Assembly (NCBI RefSeq): GCF_009928525.1
Contig: NZ_JAABOK010000001.1
Coordinates: 124,001 to 188,000, forward strand
Direction of reading: 5' to 3'
Length of the DNA: 64,000 nucleotides
Source of the DNA: Chitinophaga solisilvae
GTDB taxonomy: Bacteria; Bacteroidota; Bacteroidia; Chitinophagales; Chitinophagaceae
The number at the start of each line of letters is the position of its first letter. Positions within the stretch are counted from its first letter, which is position 1. The notes beneath the pieces were generated by a model, which saw only the letters and a program-made list of their open reading frames with translations, had not been told where the DNA came from and did no database searches. Shown in pieces: positions 1-14,174 of the stretch. A program made the translations under genes and the position numbers.

Positions 1-1
1 G

Positions 2-3000
2 TTATCTTCCACAGAAGTCAACATGCCTGATGAGCTGGTACTGCTGACAGACAACGAACGCCGGCAGCTGGAAGGCTTCAGTAAAGTGACGGTGCCTTAC
101 AACGAACAGCTGACATTTACAGATATGTTCTCGGCGCAGGTACGCAGGACGCCTGACAGTACCGCGCTGGTGTATGAAAATGATACGCTTACCTACAGGG
201 AGCTGGATGAACGCAGCAGCCAGCTGGCGCATTACCTGCGCAGCAAAGGCGTGCAGACAGGCACACTGGTGCCATTGTGCGTAGAACGGTCCCTGCAGAT
301 GATAGTAGGGTTGATAGGTATCCTGAAGTCAGGTGCAGCCTATGTTCCCATTGATCCGGATTTCCCGCAGGACAGAATCAGCTATATGCTGGAAGATACC
401 GCTGCGCAGGTCATTGTAAGCAGCGCCGCCTGCCGTTCACTGTTGCCGGCAGGGAAAGATACGATTGCGTTGGATGCCGATGCGGCACTTATCGCCACGT
501 ATCCCGTAACGCCGGTAGAGATACCGGTGAAGCCGGCAGACCTGGTATACGTGATCTATACTTCCGGCAGTACGGGCAGATCCAAAGGTGTGTTGCTCAC
601 ACACCACAACCTGGCTGATTACCTCGCGGGCCTGCGCGCCTTCCTGCCAGTAGAGGAATGCCGTTCCTTCGGCCTGATGTCCAGCATAGCTACCGACCTG
701 GGTAATACCGTGCTGTTTACGGCGTTCCTGAATGGCGGTAGCCTGCATGTATTCTCCAAAGCGGCAGTAAACGATCCTTATCAGCTCAGGAGCTACCTGA
801 CGCAGCATCCGATAGATTGCATCAAGATTGTGCCTTCACACTGGAGAGCCCTTTCTATGCCGGATTACCTGCTGCTGCCGCAAAAACTGCTGATCTTCGG
901 CGGGGAGGCTTTGCCCGCTGAGCTGGTGAACAGCATCCGCGCTGCCGGCGGAACCTGCACTATTGTTAACCACTACGGACCAACGGAAACGACTATAGGA
1001 AAACTGCTGCATGTGGTGAAAAACGATCACCCTTACCAGGAAAATATTCCTACAGGGAAACCTTTCTCCAATACGCAGGTATATGTAGTCAATATAAATG
1101 GTCAGCTATGCCCCGCAGGCGTGCCGGGCGAGCTGCTGATCGGCGGGGAAGGGGTAGCCGCAGGTTACCTCAACAATCCTGCGCTGACGGCAGAGAAATT
1201 TATCAGCGATCCTTTCAATCCTGGCAGCGGACTGCGGTTTTATCGTACAGGCGATACCGTTAAGTACCTGCCGGACGGTAATATCCTGTTCATCGGCCGC
1301 CGTGATGATCAGGTGAAAATCAGGGGATACCGTATTGAGCCAGGAGAGATAGAAAGTACGCTGGCACAGTATCCGCACATACGTCAGGCGGTTGTACTGG
1401 CAAGAGCTGACGATGCCGGTAATAAACGCCTGGTAGCATACGTGGTGCCGGACAATACCTTCAGCCGGGAAGCCGTAATCGCCTGGCTGAAAGAAAGGCT
1501 GCCGGAATATATGGTACCGCTGCTTTTCGTGGAGCTGGAGAAACTGCCGCTGACAGCCAATGGTAAGGTAGACAGACGTTCCCTGCCCGATCCGGATCTC
1601 AGCGCCCTGGCTGCAGAAGATTATGTGGCGCCGCGCAATGAAACAGAACAGACGCTGGTGAACATCTGGCAGGAAGTATTGCGATTGAACAGGATAGGCG
1701 TGCACGATAATTTCTTTGAGCTGGGCGGCGATTCCATCATCACCATCCAGGTGGCCAGCCGCGCCAGAAGAAGCGGCTATGAAGTATCTCCGAAGGATCT
1801 TTTTACCTGCCAGACAGTTGCCCGCCTGGCTGCTCAGTTGGCCGTACAGCACAACAGCAGGATACAGGCAGAACAGGAAACCCTTTCCGGTTTGAGCGGC
1901 CTGCTGCCCATACAACAGAAATTCCTGACAGGCGATCATCCTGCATTATCTCATTATAACCAACATATTACTTTCTCACTTGATAAAAGCGTACCTGCGT
2001 CCACGTTAGTACAGGCGGTGACAGCCCTGGTCCTGTATCACGATGCGCTGCGCTTCCGCTACCAGCAAGGCGATGCCGGCTGGCAGCAATCTTACGGTGA
2101 TGCCGCAGGCGGAGTAGACATCATAGATCTGCAGACAACGGACGAGACAACATTCCAGGCGGAAACAGACAAACATACAACGCATTTCCAGGAAAGCCTG
2201 GATATCGGAAACGGTCGTTTGTTCCGTGCGGTATTATTCCTGACGCCGGCATCACAGCCTGTCAACCGGCTGCTGTTCATTATACACCACCTTGCTGTAG
2301 ACGGCGTCTCCTGGCGTATTCTGTCGGAAGACCTGGAACTGCTCCTGCAACATCCCGGACAACCCGCGGCAGCAGTACTTGGCGCTAAAACCAGCTCTTA
2401 CCGCCAATGGTGGCAGACGCTGGCCGATTATCAGCATAGCGGCAGGCTGCAGCGGCAGCGGGGCTACTGGGAAAATATTTTCAAAAGCTATACACCACTG
2501 CAAACAAACAAGCTGTATGACGGACAGGTACGTATCGCTGATATGGATACGCAGCAGGTGCAGCTGACCCCCGCCTTTACCAGGACGCTTCTGCAAGGGG
2601 TATCAGATGCCTATCATACAGAAATCAATGATATACTGCTGAGCGCTCTCGCACTCACGCTGGGAGCATGGAATAATACCTCCGCAGTGTCTGTCGGACT
2701 CGAGGGCCACGGCCGTGAACACATCGCAGATAATACTGATACCAGCCGTACCGTGGGATGGTTCACCGCTGTATATCCGGTGTTGCTGCCGGTAGCGGCA
2801 GATCCCGGCCTGCTTATCAGGCAGGTGAAGGAAACGCTGCGGCAGGTGCCGGATAAAGGAATCGGCTACGGCGTATTAAAACATATCAGCAATCAGCCAT
2901 CATTACAGGGTAAAGATCCCTGGGATATTCAGTTCAACTATTTAGGTCAATCCGCCGCCGGCAGTGATGCCGGCATATTTACCCGCCCGCTCTGGGATAC

Positions 3001-6000
3001 ATTCGGGTCATCACTCAATGATCAGACGCCGGCCTCTCAGCCATTGTCTGTTAACGCCATTATTCAGGACGACACCCTTGTATTGTACTGGAGCTACAGT
3101 ACAAGGCATTTTGAAGCAGAGAAAATAACGCAGCTGGCAGCAGATTATGTAACGCGTCTGGAATCGCTGATCAGCCATTGCGCTGCACAGCCGGCAGGCA
3201 CCTGTTCTCCTGCAGACTTCGGACTGGAAGGTGCTGTCAGCATCGCCGAACTGGATGGCTTCCTGCAGGAACCATTTGCCGGCGGCCTGCGCAAGACACA
3301 GCTGCAACGTATGTACCGGCTGAGCGGACTACAGGAAGGCATGTTGTTCCACAGTATGTTTGATAACGGCGCCGGATCATATACGGAGCAATTCTCCGGG
3401 GAATTGCTGCACCTGGATACAGCTGCCTTTATTCAGAGCTGGAATTATTTACTACAGCAACACAGCATCCTCAGAAGCGGATTCTATACAGATGCGTTCA
3501 GCGTGGCCGTACAGGCCGTGTACAGGGATGTGCAGATACCTTACCAGCTGCTTGACTGCAGGGACTACAGCGAAGAAGCGCAGCAGCAGGCTATCAGAGA
3601 TTATGAGCGTGCAGACCAGGAAAAAGGGTTTGATCACACGAATCCGCCGCTGATGCGCATTTTCCTCGCGCGTCTGACCGATACCAGGTATCATTTCTGC
3701 TGGACATATCATCATATCCTCGTGGATGGCTGGTCTATGCCGGTACTGATGGATGGCCTGCTGAAAGCCTATGAACAGCTGACTGCCGGTAAACCGTTAC
3801 CCGCAGCTGCCGAAGACCGCTACGAAGATTATATACGTTACATTGACCGGCAGGATAAAGACCGGGAAGCAACTTACTGGAAGCAATATCTTTCCGGAGT
3901 GAGTGAAGGCAGCCTGCTGCCGTTTATCAGCCCTGCTGCCGACCGCAACAAAGGCGTGGGAGCATACACTACCCATCAGCTGCAGGTCAATGCGGAGGAT
4001 ACTGCGCGGTTGTCCCGCTATGCGCAACGTCACCGCATTACCCTGAATACCCTCATGCAGGGCGTGTGGGCGTACCTGTTATACCGCTATACCGGCCGCC
4101 AGGATATTACCTATGGCGTTACTGTTTCCGGCAGACCGGATAACCTGCCTGGCGTGGAACGCGCTGTGGGCATGTATATCAATACCCTGCCGCTGTACGC
4201 GCATATCGACGGTCAGCAACCGGTAGCCGCCTGGCTGCAGACAATACAGCAGGATCAGCTGAACAGCCGCGAACATCAGTATGTGCCGTTGACGGAAGTA
4301 CAACGCTGGACAGGCGTACAGGGAGATCTGTTCGACAGTCTGCTGGTATACGAAAACTATCCCGTAAGCGAAGCGCTGTCTTCCACTACTTTACAATTGC
4401 AGGTAGAAAACGGCAGAAAGGAAGAACATACCAACTATCCGCTGGGTATAGCCGTTACCGTTACAGATGAAGTAAATGTATATTTCAGCTATAACAGCTC
4501 GCTGCTGGCAACGGCGTACATGGAAGCAGTGGCAGGCCACTTCAGGCAGGCATTGTCAGCCATGACGGCAGCAGATAATGTTTTACTGAAAGATGTGGAG
4601 ATACTTTCTCCCGCAGAAGAACAACAGTTAATATTTACGTTTAATGATACCGCACAACCCATACCGGCCGCCAATACTATCATAGACCGGTTTTATGCGC
4701 AGGCGGTACGCAGGCCGGATGCGCCGGCGCTCATTACCAATGATGGCGTAATGTCGTACCGCGAGCTGGATGAACGCTCCGGCCGGCTGGCCAACTACCT
4801 CCTGAGCATCGGGGTGCAGAAAGAGATGCTGATACCGCTGTGCCTGGAAAGATCGCCGGAAATGATTGTCAGCATCCTGGGAATACTGAAGGCCGGCGCA
4901 GCCTATGTGCCGGTAGATCCGGACTATCCGCAGGAAAGAATCCGTTTCATGCTGGAAGATATTAAAGCCTCCGTACTGGTTACCAGCAGCAGCTGTGTGG
5001 GCACGCTGCCCGCGGAAGGGCTGAAAGTAGTGCTGCCGGATGCAGAGTGGGAGCTGATCCGCCATTACGACCGTACGGTATATATTTCCCTGGAGGAAGA
5101 TCAGCTGGCATATGTTATCTATACTTCCGGTTCCACCGGTAAGCCCAAAGGCGTATTGATGGAGCATAAAGGAGCCGTGAATATGGCGTCCGGCCAGCAG
5201 CGCGCGCTTCACCTGGAAGATGGTACCCGTTTCCTGCAGTTTGCCTCCTTTGGTTTTGATGCCTCCTGCTATGAGGTGTTTAATACCCTGCTGAGTGGTG
5301 GTACGCTGGTTCTGCCGGATAAGGAAGATCTGCTTGCCGCAGATAAATTCGGTGCAATGGTCAGCCGGCACCAGGTAGAAGTAGTGGTATTACCTTCTTC
5401 TTACCTGCATCTCGTGAAGGATGAGCTGGGACCCGTGACAACAGTAGTGTCTGCAGGTGAACCGCTGAACCGCGATGATGCCCGCTATATCACAGACAGG
5501 GGCGCCCGTATATATAACGCCTACGGACCTACGGAGAATGCTGTCTGCACCACCATTACAGATCAGCCGCTGCTGGAAGATAATGTGGTGGTAATCGGTA
5601 AGCCGGTGGATAATATACAGGTATACATCCGTAATGAGTACGGGCAACTCTGCCCGGTAGGAGTGGCTGGTGAAATCTGCGCCGGCGGACAGGGTATCGC
5701 GCGAGGTTATCTGAACAGACCGGAGCTGTCAGCAGAAAAATTCATTGCTGATCCGTACAGTAACAGGCCTGGCGCGCGTTTGTACCGCACCGGGGACCTG
5801 GGCCGCTGGCTGCCTGACGGTAACATAGAATACCTGGGCCGTATCGATGACCAGGTAAAAATCAGGGGCTTCCGCATCGAGCTGGGTGAGATAGAATCCG
5901 TATTGCAGCAATGCGTACTGGTAAATGCTGCGGTAGTAGCAGTGAAAACTGATCCGGCAGGCAATAAGCGCCTGATCGGTTATGTGATTCCGGAAGATAC

Positions 6001-9000
6001 TTTCGATAGGGAAGGCATCACCGCTTACCTGAAAGCTACGCTGCCGGAGCACCTGGTGCCATCTGTACTGTTATCCATAGAAAGAATACCCCTGACGCCT
6101 AACGGCAAAATAGACAGGAAGGCATTGCCGGACCCTGATACCAGTCACCTGACAGATAGTAATTACGTAGCGCCCCGGAATGCCACAGAAGCTTTGCTGG
6201 TAAATATCTGGCAGGAACTGCTGCAGATACCGCGTATAGGCGTTCACGATAGTTTCTTTGAACTCGGCGGACATTCATTGCTGGCCATGCGTCTCATCGC
6301 AGCCCTCCGTAAAATGTTGCAGGCAGAGGTGACCGTCAGAACACTGTTCAGTCATCCTACCATAGCGGAACTGGCCACCTGCCTGGCACAACAGGCGCCC
6401 GTTGCTGCCGGCAGAGAAATAACAAGAAGAGAAAGACCGGCCATGCTGCCGCTATCATTCAACCAGGAACGGTTGTGGTTTATCGATCAGCTGGAAGGCA
6501 GCATCCATTATCATATTTCTGCAGCGCTGCGCCTGCAGGGGCATCTCAGCACAGACGCACTGGAGCGTGCGCTCCGCAGTGTTGTTGACAGGCATGAAGT
6601 ATTACGCACCGTGATACTGGAAGCAGACGGAAAGGCCCGCCAGCATATAGAAGAAGAAGGCTTGTGGCAGCTGCAGGTAATCAGCCGCACGGCTGCACCG
6701 GAGTCTTCCTCTTTGCAGGAGCTTATTGCCCGCCTGCTGCTGACACCTTTCGATCTGGCTGCAGACCCGATGTTACGTGCCCACCTGATATTACTGGATG
6801 ATACTACCTTCATCCTGGTACTTACCATGCACCACATTGCAGCTGACGGATGGTCTTTAAGCATTCTGGTAAAGGAACTGGCCGCATTGTATGAGGCTTA
6901 CGCCGCCGGCCGGGAACTGCAGCTGCCGGAGTTGCCGGTACAATATGCGGACTTCGCCCTCTGGCAAAGAGAGCAGCTGTCGCCCGCCATCCTGGAAAAA
7001 CAGCTGGGCTACTGGAAACAGCAGCTGGCAGGAACAGAAGTGCTGCAATTGCCGCTGGACTTCCAGCGTCCGGCCCTGCAAAGCAAAAACGGCGCAACAC
7101 ATGCGTTTACCATCGGCCACGAACTGCTGGCGAAATTATATGCTCTTTCCCGCAAACAGGACACTACTTTGTTTATGACGCTGCTGGCAGCTTTCAAGGT
7201 GTTGCTGTCCAGATACAGCGGTCAGGACGACATCTGCGTAGGCAGTTCTGTAGCCGGCAGGGGACAACAGGATACGGAAGCGCTGATCGGTTTCTTTGTG
7301 AACACCCTCGCACTCCGCAGCCATCCTGATCGTAGTATGCCGTTTACCGCATTCCTGGAACAGGTACGGCAGACAACCCTGGACGCCTATGACCACCAGG
7401 ATCTGCCATTTGAAAAAGTAGTGGAAGCAGTAGTGAAAACAAGGGACCTGAGTCATACGCCGCTCTTCCAGGTGATGTTTGAACTGCATAATACACCTGA
7501 ACTGCCGGCATTGAAGCTGGGAGACATAACGGCTACTCCTGAACTGACCGGCGCTGTTACCTCGCAGTTTGATTTCACTGTGAACCTGCTGGAAACAGAC
7601 GGTGTATTAAACGGCTACATTACTTACTGCACAGACCTTTATCATATTACCACCATCGAACGGCTGAGCGGCCACTTTACACAGTTGCTGGATGCCATCA
7701 CCGCAGCGCCGGAGGCTAGCCTCGGCGAGCTGCCTATGCTGATGGAAGGAGAACAGGTGCAATTGCTGGAAGTGTTTAATAATACGGCTACGGTATATCC
7801 GCATGAAGAAACAGCGGTAAGCCTGTTCGCTAAACAGGCGCAGCTCAGGGCTGCTATCCCTGCAATTATCTTTGAAGATAAAGTATATACTTACCAGGAA
7901 CTGGATGAACGTACCAACCAGCTGGCCCGCTACCTGCGCAGCAAAGGCGTTACCGCCGATATGCCGGTACCGGTTTGTCTGGACCGCTCCGCAGAAATGG
8001 CCGTGGCCATCCTGGGTATCATGAAAGCCGGCGGCGCATATGTGCCCATTGATCCGGCATATCCGGAAGACCGTATCAGCTTTATGCTGGAAGATACCCG
8101 CGCTGCTATCGTAGTTACTACCAGCGATATCAAAGACCGCATCGCTGCTTTTGCAGGGATAGATACGGTATTGCTGGACACCGACTGGAAGCAGATTAAG
8201 AAGCGTACAGTAACCGCACCTGCAGCAGTAGCCGGCTCTGATAACCTGTCGTACATCATCTATACTTCCGGCTCCACAGGTAAGCCTAAAGGAGTGATGG
8301 TAGAACATGCCGGCATGCTCAATCACCTCTACGCCAAAATCAATGACCTGCAGGTCACGGCCGATAGTGTGATTGCGTTCACGGCTTCCTATACCTTCGA
8401 TATTTCGGTGTGGCAGCTGCTGGCCGCCCTGCTTTGCGGCGGCACCACTGTAATATATTCTTCCGACCGCATCCTGCAGCCATCTCAGCTGATGGAGGCT
8501 GTAGAAGCGGACGGTGTAACCATCCTGGAGCTGGTGCCTTCCTACCTGGCGGCAGTGCTGCAGGAAAACATACCGGCACAGCTGCAGCAGCTGCGCTACC
8601 TGCTGGTAACAGGCGAAGCGGTAAGTCAGCCTGTACTGGCGAAATGGTTTGCCCATCCGGCCTACGGCCGTATTCCGGTGGTTAACGCTTACGGACCTAC
8701 GGAGGCCTCGGATGATATCTGTCATTATGTGATGCGGGAAACGCCATCCCGGATTAATGTGCCGGTAGGTGCGCCAGTGCAGAATATGCGCATCTATGTA
8801 TTGTCTGCCGGCGATCAGCTGTGCCCTGTGGGTGTGCCAGGAGAAATCTGCGTAGCAGGTATCGGCGTATCGCGTGGTTACCTGAACCGTGCGGAGCTGA
8901 CTGCCAGCCGTTTTGTGCAGGACCCTTACGGTGCTGCGGGCAGCCGTATGTACCGCACCGGCGATCTTGGGCGCTGGCTGCCCGATGGCAACATCGAATA

Positions 9001-12000
9001 CCTGGGGCGTATAGACGACCAGGTGAAGATCCGTGGTTTCCGTATAGAACTGGGTGAGATTGAAAATGTATTGCAGCAGCATCCGGAGATAGATCAGGCG
9101 GCCGTTGTGGTGAAGACCGACGGCGATGGCAACAAACGCCTGGTGGCCTATGTGGTGGCAGTAAACGTATTTGACCGCGAACCCGTTGTGGGATGGCTGA
9201 AGAGCCGCCTGCCGGAATACATGGTGCCGGCGGTATTTGTGGCGATGGAACAACTGCCGCTGACGGGTAATGGTAAGATAGACCGCAAGGCGCTGCCGGA
9301 CCCGGATACCTCTTCGCTGCAGACCAGCAACTACGTGGCCCCGCGCAATGACCGGGAAACGTTGCTGGCGGGCATCTGGCAGGATCTGCTGAATATATCA
9401 CGTATAGGCATATACGATAATTTCTTTGAACTGGGAGGCGACTCCATCATTACGATACAGGTGGTGAGCCGGGTGCGGCGTGCGGGCTACAGCCTGCATC
9501 CCCGTGACCTGTTCACGCACCAGACGATAGAGGCGCTGGCCGCCCGGCTGTCGGCCGACGGGCATACGGCAGCCTCCGGGGAACAGGGCATACTGGAAGG
9601 TAGCAGCGGCCTGCTGCCGATTCAGCAGCATTACTTTGAAAGTAATAGTCCGTCGTTATCCCACTACAACCAGAGCGTGCTGCTGTCGGTAGATAAAAGC
9701 GTAGCTGCGTCCACGTTAGCGGCAGTTGTTGGCAGGCTGACGGCCACACATGATGCGCTCCGCTTTGCATACCGTTCTGCAGAAGGGGGCTGGGAGCAGT
9801 ACTACAGCGACCGGCAGGCAACGCTGGACATAACAGATCTGCGTGCCGTAGCGGAAGCAGATTTTGAAAACGCTATTATCTCTCATAATAACCAATACCA
9901 GGCCAGCCTGGATATCAGCGCTGGTCTGTTGTTCCGTGCGGTGCTGATAGAAACACCGTCGTATGCATCACATAACCGGTTACTGCTGATTATTCATCAC
10001 CTGGCCGTAGATGGTGTCTCCTGGCGTATTCTGCTGGAAGACCTGGAGCAGTTGCTGAAATCGCAGTCGTTACCATCTTACAAAACAGCTTCCTACCGGG
10101 AATGGCACCGCGCCTTGTCTGATTACGGTCAGCGTGATAAGATACAGCAGCAGCGCAGCTACTGGGAACGCGCAGTAGAGTTCCGTCATCCGTTACGTAC
10201 GGACCATCAGTGGGATGGTATCCTAACCAGCAAAGACATGCAGCAGCATACGGCATCGCTGGAAAGCTCGCTGACACGTCAGCTGTTGCAGGAGGCGCCG
10301 CGTGCCTATCATACAGACATCAACGACCTGTTGCTGTCGTCGCTGGCGCTGACGCTGAGCCAATGGAATGAACACGCCCAGGTGGTGATAGGCCTGGAAG
10401 GTCACGGGCGTGAAGACATCGTAAAGGGCACAGACATCAGCCGTACGGTAGGCTGGTTCACAAGCCTGTACCCGGTAGCATTGTCAGTGCCGGAAGGTAA
10501 GGACATCGGATCACAGCTGAAATCCCTGAAAGAGCAGCTGCGTCAGATACCGGACAAGGGCCTTGGCTACGGGGTGCTGAAATATTTAAATAGGATAGCT
10601 TCCCTGCAGGGCACAGATCCGTGGGAAGTAGAATTTAACTACCTGGGTCAGCTGGATAACCTCGTCAGGACAGCAGAAGACGGCCTGTTATCAGGCGCAG
10701 CAGAATCTTCGGGTATATCCGTTGGCGTTAGTCATCCGGTGAGAGAGTTGTTGTCGGTGAACAGCCTGATAGAGGGCGGAGTCCTGCAACTGACCTGGAG
10801 CTACAGCAGCCGCCACTTTACGGCGGATACGATCGCAACCTTGTCAGCCCAGTACCTGCAGCAGCTGGAACGCCTGATTACGCATTGCGTGGCGGTGACC
10901 ACGCCGGTGTTCACGCCTTCAGATTATAACCTGGGAGCAGAGATCAGCTATGAGGAGCTGGATGCGTTCCTGGATGCGGACTACAACGGCGAACCGCGCC
11001 GTGCGCAGGTGGAGAGCATATCCCGCCTGAGCGGTTTGCAGGAAGGTATGTTGTTCCATAGCTTGTATGACAATGAGGCCGGCGCTTACATAGAACAGTT
11101 CAGTGCGGTGATGTCCGGACTGGAACCCAAAACATTTATCCGCAGCTGGGAGTACCTGTTACAGCAGCATAGTATTCTGCGGAGCGGATTTTATCATAAC
11201 GTATTTAATATTCCGGTACAGGCGGTGTACCGTGGTGTGCAGCTACCTGTGGCTATAATGGACTATAGTCATATGCTGCCCGGAGAACAGCAGGCAGCCA
11301 TTGCTGCCTATATGCAGGCAGAGCGGCTGAAGCCTTTCCTCCTGGCAGCTGCGCCATTGCTGCGCATCTCGCTGATACGTACAGACAGCAACCGTTATAC
11401 TTTCTGCTGGACATATCACCATGTATTGCTGGATGGCTGGTCCCTGGCCGCTTTGCTCGGAGAACTGCTGCATGTGTATGAACAGCTGATAACGGAACAG
11501 CCGTTGCCAGTAGTGCCGGAAGACCGCTACGAAGATTATATCCGGTATATAGAAAGAAAAGATAGGGAAGAAGCTGCTGCTTACTGGCGCAGGTATATCG
11601 GTGGATTTGAAGGTGCAGTTATGCTGCCGTTTATTGCTGCTACCGAAGAGCGTAACAAGGGTATCGGTGTGTTCAGGACGGAAGATCTGCGTATGGATGT
11701 TGCCACTACAGCAGTACTGGCACGCTTCGCACAGCGGAATCATATCACCCTGAATACATTGATGCAGGGCGTGTGGGCGTACCTGTTATACCGGTACACC
11801 GGCCGTAAGGATGTTGCGTATGGGGTTATCGTTTCCGGCCGCCCGGATGATATTACCGGTGTGGAACAACGCGTGGGGCTGTATATCAATACACTGCCAC
11901 TGCGCGCCAATCTGGATACAGACCTGCCGGTAGCCGCATGGCTGCAGGGTATACAGGCAGACCAGGTCAGCAGCCGCGAATATCAGTATACCACCCTGAA

Positions 12001-14143
12001 CGACATCAGCAGATGGAATCATCTTACCGGTGAACTGTTTGACAGTGTGCTGATCTTCGAAAATTACCCGGTAGATAAAGTGCTGCACGGACAGAAATGG
12101 AAACTGCAGGCAGAAAGTGTGCACATGCACGAACAGGGTAACTACCCGCTGAGTCTTGTGGTAGGCGCAGGAAAAGATATACATATCAGTTTCAGCTATA
12201 ACAGTGATCTCCTGCATACAGCTGCTATTACGGCCATAGCCGGGCATTTCAGAACCGCCTTGCTGCAAATGGCAGAGAAAGAAAATGATACGCTGAACAG
12301 TATAGAGATACTGACAACAGCAGAACAGACTTATCTGCTGAGAACAATCAATGAAAATGCTTTCCCTTATCCGGCAGATAAAACCCTGACGGATCTGTTT
12401 GAAGCACAGGCGCAGCAGTCAGCCTCATCTGCCGCCGTCATTCACAACAACCGCCGGATGACCTATGCGGAGCTGGATACCCGATCCAACCGGCTGGCGC
12501 ATTACCTGCGCAGCAAAGGCGCAGGTGCAGACACACTGGTGCCGCTGTTCATAGAACGCTCTCCGGAAATGATTGTGAGCATGCTGGCAGTGCTGAAGGC
12601 TGGCGCAGCCTATGTGCCGGTGCATCCGGATTATCCGGCAGAACGTATTGCTTACCTGCTGTCTGATACTTCGGCCACCATCATACTCAGCAGCGCTCAG
12701 AGCGCGCCGCTGTTACCGGCCACTGATATAACGGTTATACAGGCAGATGATACCGCATTGTATGCGGCTTATCCCGATACGGCGCCATCAGTGCCCCGGC
12801 ATCCGTCATCGCTGGCCTATGTGATCTATACCTCCGGTTCCACGGGTCTGCCGAAAGGTGTGCTGGTAGAACACGGCAGCGTGGTGAACCTGGTAGCCTG
12901 CCAGGGAGCTAAGTTTGGCATAGATCATACCGAGAAGATCCTCCAGTTTTCCAACTATAATTTCGATGCTTCCGTAGAACAGATTTTCCTGGCCTTGTTC
13001 AACGGCGCTACGCTGGTGCTGCTGGATGAAGCCACCCGCCTGGATCCTGCGGCACTGGAAACATTGCTGCAACACGAAGGCATCACGCACCTGCATGCTA
13101 CCCCCGGCTTCCTGGAAACGCTGACAGCAGGTAAATATCAGCTGAAGCGGGTTATCTCCGGAGGCGAATACTGCCCGTCCTCGCTGGCAGAGAAATGGAG
13201 CCGCTACGTTCCCTTCTATAACGAGTATGGCCCTACGGAAACTACGGTCACCTCGCTGGAATATCTGTATGTACCCGGTGCATCGCAGGAAGAAGGCGTG
13301 CCTGTTGGCCGCGCGCTGGGCAATACTCCCATATATCTGCTGGACAACGAACTGCGGCCGGTGCCTGCAGGCATAGCCGGCGAGCTGTACATCGGCGGTG
13401 TACAGGTAGCGAGAGGTTACCTGAACCGTCCGGAACAAACGGCTGCCAGCTTCCTGCCTGATCCGTTTGTGGCGGAAGGGCGGATGTATAAAACCGGTGA
13501 TATCTGCCGGCTGCTGCCGGATGGCAACATCGTATACGTAGGCCGTAATGATGACCAGGTGAAGGTGCGCGGCTACCGTATAGAGCTGGGTGAGATAGAA
13601 CACGCCATTGAACAGAGTGGCCTGGCAGCCCGTAATGTGGTGCTGGCGCGTGCCGACGATAAAGGCAATAAACGTCTTATCGGGTATATCGTACCCGCAG
13701 ACAACTACGACCGCGATGCCCTGACCGCCTTCCTGAAAACACGCCTGCCGGAGTACATGGTTCCCGGCTGGTGGGTGGTGCTGGACAAGCTGCCGCTGAC
13801 AGGTAACGGTAAGATAGACAAACAGGCATTGCCGGAACCGGATGCCGCCGCGTTATCAGCGAATGCATACGTAGCGCCGCGCAATGAAACAGAAACTGCG
13901 CTGGCAGCTATCTGGCAGGATCTGCTCAGTGTAGGGCGTGTAGGCGTTCACGATAGTTTCTTTGAAATGGGCGGTCATTCCCTGCAGGTCATGCGGATGA
14001 TTGCTGCCCTGCGCAAAACGCTGCAGGTAGAAGTGCCGGTGAGGACCCTGTTTGAGCTGACTACCATCGATGCGCTGGCCAAATATATCAGGCTTCATCA
14101 TGATGACCTCGATGATGATGACTCCAGTACCATAGAATTATAA
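2..14143 (+). CDS. Nonribosomal peptide synthetase, modules 1-4 of the window (5' end cut by window edge)
   Basis: Multimodular peptide synthetase. The frame is open to the left edge, and the residues before the first in-window ATG (position 23) look like the tail of a condensation domain, so the true start lies outside; residues are counted from that ATG. Order: A1 (~30-540), PCP1 (GGDS, Ser ~571), E (~625-1060, HHLAVDG), C (HHILVDG ~1230), A2, PCP2 (GGHS ~2084), C (LCL type, HHIAADG ~2270), A3, PCP3 (GGDS ~3140), E, C (HHVLLDG ~3800), A4, PCP4 (GGHS ~4650). Codes read by alignment to GrsA: A1 DLTKIGHIGK (Asp-like), A2 DAYVVAAVCK (hydrophobic or aromatic, uncertain), A3 DIWELTADDK (diamino acid), A4 DAEHIGEVTK (unresolved). 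C domains after E domains are of the DCL type, matching D-residues at 1 and 3. There is no TE; the acidic C-terminal tail (HDDLDDDD) probably docks to the next synthetase 31 bp downstream. Confidence 0.95.
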   Translation, partial: LSSTEVNMPDELVLLTDNERRQLEGFSKVTVPYNEQLTFTDMFSAQVRRTPDSTALVYENDTLTYRELDERSSQLAHYLRSKGVQTGTLVPLCVERSLQMIVGLIGILKSGAAYVPIDPDFPQDRISYMLEDTAAQVIVSSAACRSLLPAGKDTIALDADAALIATYPVTPVEIPVKPADLVYVIYTSGSTGRSKGVLLTHHNLADYLAGLRAFLPVEECRSFGLMSSIATDLGNTVLFTAFLNGGSLHVFSKAAVNDPYQLRSYLTQHPIDCIKIVPSHWRALSMPDYLLLPQKLLIFGGEALPAELVNSIRAAGGTCTIVNHYGPTETTIGKLLHVVKNDHPYQENIPTGKPFSNTQVYVVNINGQLCPAGVPGELLIGGEGVAAGYLNNPALTAEKFISDPFNPGSGLRFYRTGDTVKYLPDGNILFIGRRDDQVKIRGYRIEPGEIESTLAQYPHIRQAVVLARADDAGNKRLVAYVVPDNTFSREAVIAWLKERLPEYMVPLLFVELEKLPLTANGKVDRRSLPDPDLSALAAEDYVAPRNETEQTLVNIWQEVLRLNRIGVHDNFFELGGDSIITIQVASRARRSGYEVSPKDLFTCQTVARLAAQLAVQHNSRIQAEQETLSGLSGLLPIQQKFLTGDHPALSHYNQHITFSLDKSVPASTLVQAVTALVLYHDALRFRYQQGDAGWQQSYGDAAGGVDIIDLQTTDETTFQAETDKHTTHFQESLDIGNGRLFRAVLFLTPASQPVNRLLFIIHHLAVDGVSWRILSEDLELLLQHPGQPAAAVLGAKTSSYRQWWQTLADYQHSGRLQRQRGYWENIFKSYTPLQTNKLYDGQVRIADMDTQQVQLTPAFTRTLLQGVSDAYHTEINDILLSALALTLGAWNNTSAVSVGLEGHGREHIADNTDTSRTVGWFTAVYPVLLPVAADPGLLIRQVKETLRQVPDKGIGYGVLKHISNQPSLQGKDPWDIQFNYLGQSAAGSDAGIFTRPLWDTFGSSLNDQTPASQPLSVNAIIQDDTLVLYWSYSTRHFEAEKITQLAADYVTRLESLISHCAAQPAGTCSPADFGLEGAVSIAELDGFLQEPFAGGLRKTQLQRMYRLSGLQEGMLFHSMFDNGAGSYTEQFSGELLHLDTAAFIQSWNYLLQQHSILRSGFYTDAFSVAVQAVYRDVQIPYQLLDCRDYSEEAQQQAIRDYERADQEKGFDHTNPPLMRIFLARLTDTRYHFCWTYHHILVDGWSMPVLMDGLLKAYEQLTAGKPLPAAAEDRYEDYIRYIDRQDKDREATYWKQYLSGVSEGSLLPFISPAADRNKGVGAYTTHQLQVNAEDTARLSRYAQRHRITLNTLMQGVWAYLLYRYTGRQDITYGVTVSGRPDNLPGVERAVGMYINTLPLYAHIDGQQPVAAWLQTIQQDQLNSREHQYVPLTEVQRWTGVQGDLFDSLLVYENYPVSEALSSTTLQLQVENGRKEEHTNYPLGIAVTVTDEVNVYFSYNSSLLATAYMEAVAGHFRQALSAMTAADNVLLKDVEILSPAEEQQLIFTFNDTAQPIPAANTIIDRFYAQAVRRPDAPALITNDGVMSYRELDERSGRLANYLLSIGVQKEMLIPLCLERSPEMIVSILGILKAGAAYVPVDPDYPQERIRFMLEDIKASVLVTSSSCVGTLPAEGLKVVLPDAEWELIRHYDRTVYISLEEDQLAYVIYTSGSTGKPKGVLMEHKGAVNMASGQQRALHLEDGTRFLQFASFGFDASCYEVFNTLLSGGTLVLPDKEDLLAADKFGAMVSRHQVEVVVLPSSYLHLVKDELGPVTTVVSAGEPLNRDDARYITDRGARIYNAYGPTENAVCTTITDQPLLEDNVVVIGKPVDNIQVYIRNEYGQLCPVGVAGEICAGGQGIARGYLNRPELSAEKFIADPYSNRPGARLYRTGDLGRWLPDGNIEYLGRIDDQVKIRGFRIELGEIESVLQQCVLVNAAVVAVKTDPAGNKRLIGYVIPEDTFDREGITAYLKATLPEHLVPSVLLSIERIPLTPNGKIDRKALPDPDTSHLTDSNYVAPRNATEALLVNIWQELLQIPRIGVHDSFFELGGHSLLAMRLIAALRKMLQAEVTVRTLFSHPTIAELATCLAQQAPVAAGREITRRERPAMLPLSFNQERLWFIDQLEGSIHYHISAALRLQGHLSTDALERALRSVVDRHEVLRTVILEADGKARQHIEEEGLWQLQVISRTAAPESSSLQELIARLLLTPFDLAADPMLRAHLILLDDTTFILVLTMHHIAADGWSLSILVKELAALYEAYAAGRELQLPELPVQYADFALWQREQLSPAILEKQLGYWKQQLAGTEVLQLPLDFQRPALQSKNGATHAFTIGHELLAKLYALSRKQDTTLFMTLLAAFKVLLSRYSGQDDICVGSSVAGRGQQDTEALIGFFVNTLALRSHPDRSMPFTAFLEQVRQTTLDAYDHQDLPFEKVVEAVVKTRDLSHTPLFQVMFELHNTPELPALKLGDITATPELTGAVTSQFDFTVNLLETDGVLNGYITYCTDLYHITTIERLSGHFTQLLDAITAAPEASLGELPMLMEGEQVQLLEVFNNTATVYPHEETAVSLFAKQAQLRAAIPAIIFEDKVYTYQELDERTNQLARYLRSKGVTADMPVPVCLDRSAEMAVAILGIMKAGGAYVPIDPAYPEDRISFMLEDTRAAIVVTTSDIKDRIAAFAGIDTVLLDTDWKQIKKRTVTAPAAVAGSDNLSYIIYTSGSTGKPKGVMVEHAGMLNHLYAKINDLQVTADSVIAFTASYTFDISVWQLLAALLCGGTTVIYSSDRILQPSQLMEAVEADGVTILELVPSYLAAVLQENIPAQLQQLRYLLVTGEAVSQPVLAKWFAHPAYGRIPVVNAYGPTEASDDICHYVMRETPSRINVPVGAPVQNMRIYVLSAGDQLCPVGVPGEICVAGIGVSRGYLNRAELTASRFVQDPYGAAGSRMYRTGDLGRWLPDGNIEYLGRIDDQVKIRGFRIELGEIENVLQQHPEIDQAAVVVKTDGDGNKRLVAYVVAVNVFDREPVVGWLKSRLPEYMVPAVFVAMEQLPLTGNGKIDRKALPDPDTSSLQTSNYVAPRNDRETLLAGIWQDLLNISRIGIYDNFFELGGDSIITIQVVSRVRRAGYSLHPRDLFTHQTIEALAARLSADGHTAASGEQGILEGSSGLLPIQQHYFESNSPSLSHYNQSVLLSVDKSVAASTLAAVVGRLTATHDALRFAYRSAEGGWEQYYSDRQATLDITDLRAVAEADFENAIISHNNQYQASLDISAGLLFRAVLIETPSYASHNRLLLIIHHLAVDGVSWRILLEDLEQLLKSQSLPSYKTASYREWHRALSDYGQRDKIQQQRSYWERAVEFRHPLRTDHQWDGILTSKDMQQHTASLESSLTRQLLQEAPRAYHTDINDLLLSSLALTLSQWNEHAQVVIGLEGHGREDIVKGTDISRTVGWFTSLYPVALSVPEGKDIGSQLKSLKEQLRQIPDKGLGYGVLKYLNRIASLQGTDPWEVEFNYLGQLDNLVRTAEDGLLSGAAESSGISVGVSHPVRELLSVNSLIEGGVLQLTWSYSSRHFTADTIATLSAQYLQQLERLITHCVAVTTPVFTPSDYNLGAEISYEELDAFLDADYNGEPRRAQVESISRLSGLQEGMLFHSLYDNEAGAYIEQFSAVMSGLEPKTFIRSWEYLLQQHSILRSGFYHNVFNIPVQAVYRGVQLPVAIMDYSHMLPGEQQAAIAAYMQAERLKPFLLAAAPLLRISLIRTDSNRYTFCWTYHHVLLDGWSLAALLGELLHVYEQLITEQPLPVVPEDRYEDYIRYIERKDREEAAAYWRRYIGGFEGAVMLPFIAATEERNKGIGVFRTEDLRMDVATTAVLARFAQRNHITLNTLMQGVWAYLLYRYTGRKDVAYGVIVSGRPDDITGVEQRVGLYINTLPLRANLDTDLPVAAWLQGIQADQVSSREYQYTTLNDISRWNHLTGELFDSVLIFENYPVDKVLHGQKWKLQAESVHMHEQGNYPLSLVVGAGKDIHISFSYNSDLLHTAAITAIAGHFRTALLQMAEKENDTLNSIEILTTAEQTYLLRTINENAFPYPADKTLTDLFEAQAQQSASSAAVIHNNRRMTYAELDTRSNRLAHYLRSKGAGADTLVPLFIERSPEMIVSMLAVLKAGAAYVPVHPDYPAERIAYLLSDTSATIILSSAQSAPLLPATDITVIQADDTALYAAYPDTAPSVPRHPSSLAYVIYTSGSTGLPKGVLVEHGSVVNLVACQGAKFGIDHTEKILQFSNYNFDASVEQIFLALFNGATLVLLDEATRLDPAALETLLQHEGITHLHATPGFLETLTAGKYQLKRVISGGEYCPSSLAEKWSRYVPFYNEYGPTETTVTSLEYLYVPGASQEEGVPVGRALGNTPIYLLDNELRPVPAGIAGELYIGGVQVARGYLNRPEQTAASFLPDPFVAEGRMYKTGDICRLLPDGNIVYVGRNDDQVKVRGYRIELGEIEHAIEQSGLAARNVVLARADDKGNKRLIGYIVPADNYDRDALTAFLKTRLPEYMVPGWWVVLDKLPLTGNGKIDKQALPEPDAAALSANAYVAPRNETETALAAIWQDLLSVGRVGVHDSFFEMGGHSLQVMRMIAALRKTLQVEVPVRTLFELTTIDALAKYIRLHHDDLDDDDSSTIEL
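7775..11070 (+). repeat. 3.3-kb intragenic repeat, copy 1 (A3-PCP3-E3 and start of next C domain)
   Basis: This stretch of module 3 is nearly identical in DNA sequence to 20352-23647 in the next gene, with a constant offset of 12577 bases, so no net insertion or deletion was seen. It covers the whole adenylation, carrier and epimerisation unit and the first residues of the following C domain; similarity drops sharply after the [12 protein letters not shown] motif. A short diverged patch lies near 8190-8240, in the A-domain linker. Confidence 0.9.
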
Positions 14144-14174
14144 AATAAGTGCCTCAATAAATAAACTGAAAAGT

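Noticed and set aside
8754..9401. Long minus-strand open frames inside the synthetase genes (for example 215 aa here, repeated at 21331-21978)
   Set aside because: They are antisense shadows of GC-rich synthetase codons and are duplicated only because the 3.3-kb repeat duplicates the parent sequence.
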